A program made the translations under genes and the position numbers. A DNA stretch of 10,235 nt from Clostridiales bacterium UBA4644 (GTDB taxonomy: Bacteria; Bacillota; Clostridia; Oscillospirales; Butyricicoccaceae): positions 1 through 10,235 of the forward strand of contig DHMK01000061.1 of assembly GCA_002405755.1 (NCBI GenBank), written 5' to 3'. Positions within the stretch are counted from its first letter, which is position 1. The number at the start of each line of letters is the position of its first letter. Of the stretch, positions 4,865 through 10,235 are shown in pieces. A model generated the notes under the pieces. The model did not search any database and was not told the origin of the DNA. It saw only the letters and a program-made list of their open reading frames with translations.

Positions 4865-6357
4865 GCTTTCCCTCCTTCCAGCCACTGGACCACAGCGGCG
4901 CGCATCTCCTGCCGGGGGATCACCCGGTCAAAGCGCACGGGCAGCTCCTTCAGGCGCTTCAGCGGTGCGGGCGCGGTGCGGCCGCTGACAATCTCCATGA
5001 CCTCCAGCTGCTGGAACTCGTCGCCGCTGAAGTCCAGATCCATGGCGGGGAGCATGGCGGAGGCGAATTTGAAGGGGGAGGCGGTGGAAACGATCACGGC
5101 GGGCGTCTTGTCGCCGGTGAGGGCGGAATATTGCCGCAGGGCGTTGGCGGCCACGCCGGTATGGGGATCGCAGAGATAGCCCCGGTCGAACCACAGCTCC
5201 CGGATGGAGCTGGCGGCGTGGGCGTCGTCACACCAGAAGGCCTCGAAGCCCTCCTCATGAAGCTTCTGCAGCAGCGTCTCGCCGACGGCGTAGCGGCCCT
5301 CCCGCCGCAGGTCCTCCATCCAGCCGGCCACGGTCTTGTCGTCCTCGCACAGGAGATAGAGCAGCCGCTCCAGATTGGAGGAGATCAGAATGTCCATGCT
5401 GGGGGACTGGGTCAGGTGGAAGGGGCGGTTTTTGTTGTAAACGCCGGTGTTGAGAAACTCCGTCAGCACATTGTTGGCGTTGGAGGCGCAGATCAGCTTG
5501 CCCACGGGCAGACCGGCCTTTTTGGCCAGATAGCCCGCCAGAATGTCGCCGAAGTTGCCGGTGGGCACCACGAAGTTGACCCTCTGGCCCATTTCCACGC
5601 CGCCGGTCTTGAGCAGCTGGGCATAGGCCCAGAAATAATAGACCACCTGGGGCGCCAGCCGGCCCCAGTTGATGGAATTGGCGCTGGACAGCAGAAAGCC
5701 CTTGTCCGCAAGCTCCTGCCGCAGGGAAGCGTCGGTAAAAAGCTGCTTGACGCCGGACTGGGCGTCGTCAAAATTGCCCTCCACCGCCAGCACATTGACG
5801 TTTTCGCCCTGCTGGGTGGCCATCTGCAGCTGCTGCATCCGGGAGACGCCGCCCGCCGGATAAAAGACGCAGATATGCGTGCCGGGCACGTCGGCAAAGC
5901 CCTCCATGGCGGCCTTGCCCGTGTCGCCGGAGGTGGCCGTCAGGATGGCGATATCCCGGGGCTCGCCGCATTTTTCCGCCGCCGCCTTCAGCAGCCGGGG
6001 CAGCAGCTGCAGGGCAAAATCCTTAAAGGCGCAGGTCGGCCCATGCCAGAGCTCCAGCGCATAGACGCCGGGGCGGACGGGCTGCAGCGGCGCGATCTGG
6101 GGCGTGTCGAACTGCTTGCCGTAGGCCGCGGTCACAAAGCTGCGCAGCTCCTCCCGGGTGTAATCCGGCAAAAAGGCGGAAAGCACGGTCTCCGCCGTCT
6201 TCTGATAATTCATGGCGGCCATCATCATGATCTCCGGCTCGGTGAACCGGGGGAGCTGCGCGGGGACGAAAAGGCCGCCGTCCTCCGCCAGACCCTGCAG
6301 GATGGCCCGGGCGGAAGAGACCCGCAGGGCGCTGTTCCTGGTGCTGCAAAAATCCAT
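4861..6357 (-). CDS. thrC: Threonine synthase
   Basis: ThrC is a cytoplasmic PLP enzyme that converts O-phospho-L-homoserine to L-threonine and phosphate, the last step of threonine synthesis. The 498-aa protein is full length for the long bacterial class. It starts with the family N-terminus STRNSALRVSSARAILQGLA and DGGLFVP. The PLP lysine is Lys112 in HGPTCAFKDFALQLLPRLL. The phosphate-binding segment TATSGDTGKAAMEGFAD is at 140-156, and the cofactor-side loop PTGNFGDILAGYLAKKAGLP at 265-284. The frame stays open upstream, but MDFCSTRN at 6357 is preceded by ACGGAGGTAT with ideal spacing and matches the usual start of the family; the extra N-terminus would overlap the promoter. It is first in a four-gene minus-strand operon, transcribed from the promoter at 6401-6429. 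Confidence 0.97.
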   Translation of the reverse strand: MDFCSTRNSALRVSSARAILQGLAEDGGLFVPAQLPRFTEPEIMMMAAMNYQKTAETVLSAFLPDYTREELRSFVTAAYGKQFDTPQIAPLQPVRPGVYALELWHGPTCAFKDFALQLLPRLLKAAAEKCGEPRDIAILTATSGDTGKAAMEGFADVPGTHICVFYPAGGVSRMQQLQMATQQGENVNVLAVEGNFDDAQSGVKQLFTDASLRQELADKGFLLSSANSINWGRLAPQVVYYFWAYAQLLKTGGVEMGQRVNFVVPTGNFGDILAGYLAKKAGLPVGKLICASNANNVLTEFLNTGVYNKNRPFHLTQSPSMDILISSNLERLLYLLCEDDKTVAGWMEDLRREGRYAVGETLLQKLHEEGFEAFWCDDAHAASSIRELWFDRGYLCDPHTGVAANALRQYSALTGDKTPAVIVSTASPFKFASAMLPAMDLDFSGDEFQQLEVMEIVSGRTAPAPLKRLKELPVRFDRVIPRQEMRAAVVQWLEGGKA

Positions 6358-6400
6358 AAAATACCTCCGTTCCAGGGAAAAACAATTGATGTCAGTCCCT

Positions 6401-6429
6401 ATCATAGCAAAGGAAAAACCGTTTGTCCA
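6401..6429 (-). promoter_or_regulatory. Promoter of the thrC operon
   Basis: Read on the minus strand: -35 TGGACA (6429-6424), a 17-bp spacer, and -10 TATGAT (6406-6401) preceded by TGC, an extended -10. The transcript would start near 6394, giving a leader of about 37 nt, too short for a T-box or large riboswitch. The -35 box lies within TGTCCAC (6424-6430), one arm of an inverted repeat with GTGGACA (6466-6472), so a regulator bound there would block it. Confidence 0.75.
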
Positions 6430-6512
6430 CGGTTTCCCGCGGGATTTTCCGGAAATCTTCCCTGGGTGGACAGCAAAACCGAAAGTCCGCAACAGAAAGA
6501 CAACTGTCCGCC
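6424..6512. promoter_or_regulatory. Repeat and palindrome cluster between the divergent promoters (candidate operators)
   Basis: Related heptamers occur at 6424-6430 (TGTCCAC), 6466-6472 (GTGGACA, inverted), 6484-6490 (AGTCCGC) and 6505-6511 (TGTCCGC). The last two are direct copies 21 bp apart, two helical turns. Two palindromes lie between the first pair: CCCGCGGG (6436-6443) and TTTCCGGAAA (6446-6455). The cluster fills the space between the thrC -35 box and the pncB -35 box. I do not recognise the motif as that of a known regulator. Confidence 0.4.
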
Positions 6513-6523
6513 AAAACCGCAGG

Positions 6524-6551
6524 TTGCTTTTCTTTATTCTTGTGTTATAAT
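6524..6551 (+). promoter_or_regulatory. Promoter of the pncB operon
   Basis: The -35 box TTGCTT (6524-6529), a 16-bp spacer and a perfect -10 box TATAAT (6546-6551) are preceded by TGT, an extended -10. Transcription would start near 6558. The leader of about 60 nt contains a small hairpin, GGGCC (6561-6565) with GGCCC (6572-6576), followed by an A-rich run, before the ribosome binding site. Confidence 0.8.
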
Positions 6552-6617
6552 CGTAATCAAGGGCCTTTTCCGGCCCGAAAAATACAAAGCTTCCCGCAGA
6601 ATGAGGAGGAAGACAAC

Positions 6618-8057
6618 ATGGTCAAGAACCTGACGATGCTCACGGATTTTTATGAGTTTACCATGGCGAACGGCTATCTGAAAAACGGCCTTGGCAATAC
6701 GGTGGCCTATTTCGATATGTTTTTCCGGAAGATCCCGGACAAGGGCGGCTATGCCATCATGGCCGGCGTGGAGCAGCTGGTGGATTATCTGGAAAACCTC
6801 CACTTCACCCAGCGGGACATCGAATACCTCCGGGGCAAGGGCTGCTTCTGCGAGGAGTTTCTGGATTATCTGAAGAACTTCAAATTTGAATGCGATGTGT
6901 GGGCCATCCCCGAGGGCGAGATCATCTTCCCCCGGGAGCCCATCGTCACCGTTCGCGGCCCGGTGATGCAGGCGCAGTTTATCGAGACCATGCTGCTGCT
7001 CACCGTCAACCACCAGAGCCTCATCGCCACCAAGGCCAGCCGGATGGTCCGGGCGGCGGCCGGCAGAGCGGTGATGGAGTTCGGCTCCCGCCGGGCCCAG
7101 GGCAGCGACGGCGCCATCATGGGCGCACGGGCGGCTTATATCGCCGGCGCCGCGGGAACGGCCTGCACCATCTGCGAGCGGGATTTCCATGTGCCCGCTC
7201 TGGGCACCATGGCCCACAGCTGGGTGCAGATGTTTGACAACGAATTCGAGGCCTTCAAGGCCTATGCCCTCACCTATCCCAACGCCTGCACCGTGCTGGT
7301 GGACACCTATAACGTGCTCAAGTCCGGCATTCCAAACGCCATCCGGGTGGCGAAGGAGGTCTTGGAGCCCATGGGCTGCCGGATGCAGGGCGTCCGCATC
7401 GATTCCGGCGATATCACCTATTTGAGCCGCAAGGCCCGGGAGCTGCTGGACGCGGCGGACATGAAGGACTGCAGGATCGTGGTGTCCAATTCGCTGGATG
7501 AGTTTCTGGTGCGGGATCTGCTGGCCCAGGGGGCCTGCATCGATTCCTTCGGTATCGGCGAGCGGCTGATCACCTCCTCCAGCGAGCCGGTGTTCGGCGG
7601 CGTCTATAAGCTGGCGGCCATCGAGGACGGCAGCGGCGCGATCATCCCCAAGATCAAGATCTCGGAAAATGTGGAAAAGATCACCAACCCCCATTTCAAG
7701 CAGGTCTGGCGGCTGACGGACAAGACCGACGGAAAATACCGGGCGGATGTGCTCACCCTGCGGGACGAGGTCATCCCGGAGGATCAGCCCTATGTGCTGT
7801 TTGACCCGGAGCACACCTGGAAAAAATATACCGCCACCAACTTTACCGCCCGGCCCCTGCAGGCGCAGCTGTTTGACAAGGGCGTCTGCGTCCATAAAAA
7901 GCGGGATATCGAGGAGATCCGCAGCTATTGCCGGGAGTGCATGGGCCGGATCTGGGACGCGGTGGCCCGGTTTGAAAACCCCCATCCCTATTATGTGGAT
8001 CTGTCTCAGAAGCTCTGGGACATCAAATACGCCCTGCTGGAGCGCAACGGAAAGTAA
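6618..8057 (+). CDS. pncB: Nicotinate phosphoribosyltransferase
   Basis: PncB joins nicotinate to PRPP, giving nicotinate mononucleotide, the entry step of the Preiss-Handler NAD salvage route in the cytoplasm; ATP hydrolysis normally drives it through a phosphohistidine. The 479-aa protein is typical of the clostridial type. Visible segments are LTDFYEFTMANGYL (8-21), FGSRRAQGSDGAIMGARAAYIAG (155-177), LGTMAHSWVQMF (195-206, His200 being the likely phosphorylated residue), RIDSGDITYLSRKARELLD (260-278), SNSLDEF (290-296) and IDSFGIGERLITSSSEPVFGGVYKL (308-332). The start at 6618 is preceded by GAGGAGGA (6603-6610); the open frame upstream overlaps the promoter and is not used. First gene of a plus-strand group and divergent from thrC. 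Confidence 0.97.
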   Translation: MVKNLTMLTDFYEFTMANGYLKNGLGNTVAYFDMFFRKIPDKGGYAIMAGVEQLVDYLENLHFTQRDIEYLRGKGCFCEEFLDYLKNFKFECDVWAIPEGEIIFPREPIVTVRGPVMQAQFIETMLLLTVNHQSLIATKASRMVRAAAGRAVMEFGSRRAQGSDGAIMGARAAYIAGAAGTACTICERDFHVPALGTMAHSWVQMFDNEFEAFKAYALTYPNACTVLVDTYNVLKSGIPNAIRVAKEVLEPMGCRMQGVRIDSGDITYLSRKARELLDAADMKDCRIVVSNSLDEFLVRDLLAQGACIDSFGIGERLITSSSEPVFGGVYKLAAIEDGSGAIIPKIKISENVEKITNPHFKQVWRLTDKTDGKYRADVLTLRDEVIPEDQPYVLFDPEHTWKKYTATNFTARPLQAQLFDKGVCVHKKRDIEEIRSYCRECMGRIWDAVARFENPHPYYVDLSQKLWDIKYALLERNGK

Positions 8058-8086
8058 GCGCCCGGGGAAGATAAGGAGCGAGACAA

Positions 8087-9316
8087 ATGGATCTGAGATA
8101 TCAGGAATATGCAAGGCTTTTGGTAGAGGTGGGCGTCAATGTGCAGCCGGGGCAGGAGCTGGTGCTGGCCTGTCCGGTGGAATGCGCCTGGTTCGGGCGG
8201 CTGTGCGCTCAGGCGGCCTATGATGCCGGTGCGCGGGAGGTCATCCTCAACTGGCGGGACGACGCGCTGACCCGGATGCGCTATCTCTGCGCCGCCGACG
8301 AGGTCTTCGACAGCGTGCCCCAGTGGCAGCAGGCGATGTATAACGGCTATGCCCAGGCGGGAGCGGCCTATCTTTCCATCTCCGCCAGCGACCCGGAGAA
8401 TCTCAAGGGCGTTTTGCCGGAGCGGATCGTCCGCAATCAGCGGGCCGCCGCCCGCGGGCTGGAGCCCTTTTACCGGCTGCAGATGGCCAACGGCTTCCCC
8501 TGGTGCATCGGCTCCATCCCCATCCCCTCCTGGGCGAAGAAGGTCTTCCCCGGCGCTTCGGAGGAGCAGGCCATGGAAAAGCTCTGGGACGCCATCTTCA
8601 AGGCGGTGCGCATCACCGGCCGGGGCAACGCCGTGGCGCTCTGGCGCAAGCACGACGCCATGCTCAAGGCGCGGGTGGAGACGCTCAACGAGCTGCGGCT
8701 GGAATCGCTGCATTACCATAACAGCCTGGGCACCGATCTGACCGTCCATCTGCCCCGGGGCCATGTCTGGGCCGGCGGCGGCGGGGTCTGCGCCCGGGGA
8801 CAGAGCTTCATGCCAAACATCCCCACGGAGGAGATCTTTACCGCGCCCCGGCGAGACGGCGTGGAGGGCGTGGTCTATGCGTCGCTGCCCCTGTGCCACG
8901 ACGGCAACCTGATCGAGGATTTTCACTTTGTCATCGAAAAGGGCCGCATCGTGGAGGCCCACGCCCGGGTGGGAGAGGAGATCCTGCAGGCGGCCATCGC
9001 CGTGGACGAGGGCGCAAGCCATTTCGGCGAGGTGGCGCTGGTCCCCTACGACAGCCCCATCCGCAATCAGGAGATCCTCTTTTATAACACGCTGTTTGAC
9101 GAAAACGCCGCCTGTCACCTGGCCTTCGGTCAGGCCTACAGCGAGAGCATCCAGGGCGGCGAGCGCATGACGGAGGAGGAGCTGGAGGCCCACGGCCTGA
9201 ACCGGTCGGATACCCATGTGGACTTTATGGTGGGGACGGAGGACCTGTCCATCACCGGCCGCACCTGGGACGGCCAGGAGGCGGCCATCTTCCGGGATGG
9301 CAATTTTGCCCTGTAA
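8087..9316 (+). CDS. M29-family metallo-aminopeptidase (AmpS/AmpT/PepS-like)
   Basis: A 409-aa cytoplasmic aminopeptidase of family M29, which releases N-terminal residues from peptides with a two-metal centre. All expected ligands are visible close to the Thermus AmpT numbering: Glu249 in FMPNIPTEEIFTAP, Glu315 in DEGASHFGEVALV, Glu339 and His344 in FDENAACHLAFGQAY with Tyr351, and His377/Asp379 in DTHVDFMVGTEDLSITG. Length is usual for the family. The ATG at 8087 has AAGGAG (8073-8078) eight bases upstream. It starts 29 bp after the pncB stop and ends 18 bp before the nitroreductase, so it is probably cotranscribed; a role in recycling peptides or amino acids is likely, with no obvious biochemical tie to NAD salvage. 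The specific AmpS, AmpT or PepS name cannot be settled from sequence. Confidence 0.95.
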   Translation: MDLRYQEYARLLVEVGVNVQPGQELVLACPVECAWFGRLCAQAAYDAGAREVILNWRDDALTRMRYLCAADEVFDSVPQWQQAMYNGYAQAGAAYLSISASDPENLKGVLPERIVRNQRAAARGLEPFYRLQMANGFPWCIGSIPIPSWAKKVFPGASEEQAMEKLWDAIFKAVRITGRGNAVALWRKHDAMLKARVETLNELRLESLHYHNSLGTDLTVHLPRGHVWAGGGGVCARGQSFMPNIPTEEIFTAPRRDGVEGVVYASLPLCHDGNLIEDFHFVIEKGRIVEAHARVGEEILQAAIAVDEGASHFGEVALVPYDSPIRNQEILFYNTLFDENAACHLAFGQAYSESIQGGERMTEEELEAHGLNRSDTHVDFMVGTEDLSITGRTWDGQEAAIFRDGNFAL

Positions 9317-9334
9317 AAGGAAAGGAGCAAGACG

Positions 9335-9868
9335 ATGGAATTCAGAGATGTTCTGCTTCGGCGGCAGTCCTGCCGGAGCTATCAGAAAACGCCGGTGGAG
9401 GCCCGGGCGCTGGGCACGGTGCTTGAGGCGGGCAACGCCGCCCCCGTGGGGCGCAGGCTTTATGAAAACCTCCAGCTCACCGTTGTTCGGGATCCGGCGC
9501 TGCTGGCAGATATCACGGAAAACTTTCAAAAGCGCACCGGCGAGACCGGAAGGGATCCCCTTTACGGCGCGCCCTGCCTGATCCTGGTCTCCGTTCGGGA
9601 GCAGCAGGGACAGCTCCGACCGGTGGATGTGGCAAACGCCGCCTGCGTGGTGGAAAATATGCACCTGCAGGCCACGGAGCTTGGGCTGGGCAGCTGTTAT
9701 CTCTGGGGCTTTATCGAGACGCTGGACCAGAGCCTGGAGCTGCTTTACCGGCTGAAGCTCCAGGACGGCTTCTGGCCCGTGTCCGCCCTGGCGCTGGGCT
9801 ATCCCACGGAGGAGGCCCAGCTCCGCACGCCCACCGTCAGCCGCATCCATACGGAGCTGATCGGCTGA
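9335..9868 (+). CDS. Nitroreductase-family flavoprotein
   Basis: A 177-aa member of the nitroreductase (NfsA/NfnB-like) superfamily, normally an FMN-binding dimer using NAD(P)H to reduce nitro compounds, quinones or flavins. The N-terminal FMN phosphate-binding pattern is seen as RRQSCRSYQKTPVE (9-22, Arg10, Arg14, Ser15). The hydrophobic core APCLILVSV (79-87), the helix VDVANAACVVENMHLQATELGLGSCYLWGF (98-127) and the end segment VSALALGYPTEE (149-160) follow the family order. It is at the short end of the family, as in the compact clostridial forms, and the substrate is unknown. The ribosome binding site AAAGGAG lies about nine bases before ATG 9335. Lying downstream of pncB, it may draw on the NAD(P)H pool, but that is inference. 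Confidence 0.9.
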   Translation: MEFRDVLLRRQSCRSYQKTPVEARALGTVLEAGNAAPVGRRLYENLQLTVVRDPALLADITENFQKRTGETGRDPLYGAPCLILVSVREQQGQLRPVDVANAACVVENMHLQATELGLGSCYLWGFIETLDQSLELLYRLKLQDGFWPVSALALGYPTEEAQLRTPTVSRIHTELIG

Positions 9869-9887
9869 GCCGGACGGAGGAAGCACA

Positions 9888-10091
9888 ATGAAGAAAAAGC
9901 CGAGCCTGATCCTGCTGCTCCTGTGCCCCTTCTGTGCCGTGGTCTGGACGGCCGGCGTCCTCTGGCGGCTCATCCGCGGGGCCTATCGCGGCTCGCTGGC
10001 GGGGCTGGGAGCCGACGGCCTCTGCGCCCTGCTGCTGATCGCTGCTTTCCTCCTGCAGATGAAGCGCTATCGCGCCTGGAACACAAAATAA
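9888..10091 (+). CDS. Small two-helix membrane protein of unknown function
   Basis: A 67-aa protein not recognised as a member of any named family. After the basic start MKKKP there is a hydrophobic segment at about 6-27 (SLILLLLCPFCAVVWTAGVL), then a basic, glycine-rich loop (WRLIRGAYRGS), and a second hydrophobic segment at about 40-58 (GLGADGLCALLLIAAFLL), ending in a basic tail (QMKRYRAWNTK). This suggests a membrane hairpin. The ribosome binding site GGAGG is at 9876-9880, eight bases before ATG 9888, and the gene follows the nitroreductase by 19 bp, so translation is believable. It is last in the operon, before the hairpin cluster. The positive N-terminus could also be read as a signal peptide, but no cleavage site is obvious. 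Confidence 0.7.
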   Translation: MKKKPSLILLLLCPFCAVVWTAGVLWRLIRGAYRGSLAGLGADGLCALLLIAAFLLQMKRYRAWNTK

Positions 10092-10111
10092 AAACGGAGA
10101 AAACAGAAAAA

Positions 10112-10138
10112 CAAGGCGCGGCGAAATGCCGCGCCTTG
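10112..10138. terminator. Strong hairpin after the pncB operon; T-run lies on the minus-strand side
   Basis: A perfect 11-bp stem, CAAGGCGCGGC (10112-10122) with GCCGCGCCTTG (10128-10138), closes a GAAAT loop, 20 bp after the last stop codon. In the plus direction AGACTGTCG follows, so there is no classical T-run. On the minus strand it is followed by TTTTTCTGTTTTC, so it would best terminate a minus-strand transcript coming from beyond the right edge. It may serve both convergent transcripts. Confidence 0.6.
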
Positions 10139-10139
10139 A

Positions 10140-10235
10140 GACTGTCGAAAAACCGCTTCGCTGGGTTTTTCTCGACAGTTAAGTCCCGGCCTGCGGGCCG
10201 GTTTCGCCAAATTTTTTGCGAAAATTTGGCGGGTT
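10140..10235. repeat. Three further consecutive hairpins, probably an intergenic structured repeat
   Basis: Directly after the terminator stem come: (a) ACTGTCGAAAAACC (10141-10154) pairing with GGTTTTTCTCGACAGT (10164-10179), one bulged base; (b) CCGGCC (10186-10191) with GGCCGG (10196-10201), TGCG loop; (c) CGCCAAATTTT (10205-10215) with AAAATTTGGCG (10221-10231). No reading frame is evident. Dense adjacent stems of this kind are usual in repeated intergenic elements, but the repeat status cannot be shown from one copy. The element may continue past the right edge. Confidence 0.55.

Noticed and set aside
3737..5179. Long plus-strand open frames opposite the thrC operon (also 2336-3397 and 5131-6633)
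   Set aside because: Antisense to well-recognised genes (apgM-like, trmD, thrC), with no ribosome binding site or family resemblance.
6358..6400. T-box or threonine riboswitch before thrC
   Set aside because: The predicted leader is only about 37 nt, with no specifier stem or T-box sequence; control by protein binding or none is more likely.
6552..6617. NAD-related riboswitch before pncB
   Set aside because: The leader is about 60 nt and holds only one short GGGCC/GGCCC hairpin; I could not match it to a known riboswitch structure.
8006..9973. Long minus-strand open frame of 655 aa (also 6534-8114, 526 aa, and 815-1774, 319 aa)
   Set aside because: These lie antisense to pncB, the aminopeptidase, the nitroreductase and the transporter. 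They are the usual result of GC-rich third codon positions and show low-complexity, family-less translations.

Overview
The window looks like the chromosome of a GC-rich, low-oxygen Firmicute, probably Clostridia and most likely an Oscillospiraceae/Ruminococcaceae-type gut bacterium. This is inferred from the clostridial style of the 5S rRNA, TrmD, ThrC and PncB proteins, AGGAGG-type ribosome binding sites, and an ApgM-family protein beside threonine synthase. No species can be named from the sequence alone. Everything looks chromosomal: no transposase, integrase, phage or plasmid gene was seen.

Layout, left to right. (1) 1-120: the 3' part of a 5S rRNA gene (the rRNA operon lies to the left) and its intrinsic terminator. 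(2) 121-859: about 740 bp with no convincing gene, AT-richer than the rest. It holds a degenerate array of related units, each about 65 bp, with one conserved motif at each end (GARAYAGGATCAATC on the left, GATAGAACTATATCAAT on the right). One unit is expanded by a CTTCT microsatellite. (3) 793-1759, plus strand: a promoter and an EamA/DMT-family transporter. (4) 1837-2296, plus strand: a possible 12-aa leader peptide with a hairpin facing the ribosome binding site of a GNAT acetyltransferase gene, which is broken by an internal deletion and frameshift.

(5) 2300-6429, minus strand: a compact operon read right to left, thrC, an apgM-like phosphomutase-superfamily gene, rimM, trmD. It has a good promoter at 6401-6429, a 4-bp ATGA overlap (thrC/apgM-like), a 20-bp gap, an 11-bp overlap (rimM/trmD), and a strong terminator at 2300-2347. 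The apgM-like protein next to ThrC is a good candidate for the non-orthologous homoserine kinase that would supply ThrC's substrate. The operon therefore appears to join threonine synthesis to ribosome and tRNA maturation.

(6) 6358-6617: a divergent control region with two face-to-face promoters and several TGTCC(A/G)C repeats and palindromes between them. (7) 6618-10091, plus strand: nicotinate phosphoribosyltransferase (NAD salvage), an M29 metallo-aminopeptidase, a short nitroreductase and a 67-aa two-helix membrane protein. Gaps are 18-30 bp and each gene has its own good ribosome binding site, so they are probably one transcript. (8) 10092-10235: four consecutive hairpins that look like an intergenic structured repeat and terminator cluster.

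Most of the window is ordinary housekeeping. The parts most worth a second look are the paired-end repeat array after the rRNA operon, the apgM-like/thrC pairing, the leader-peptide hairpin before the GNAT remnant, and the repeat-rich divergent promoter.
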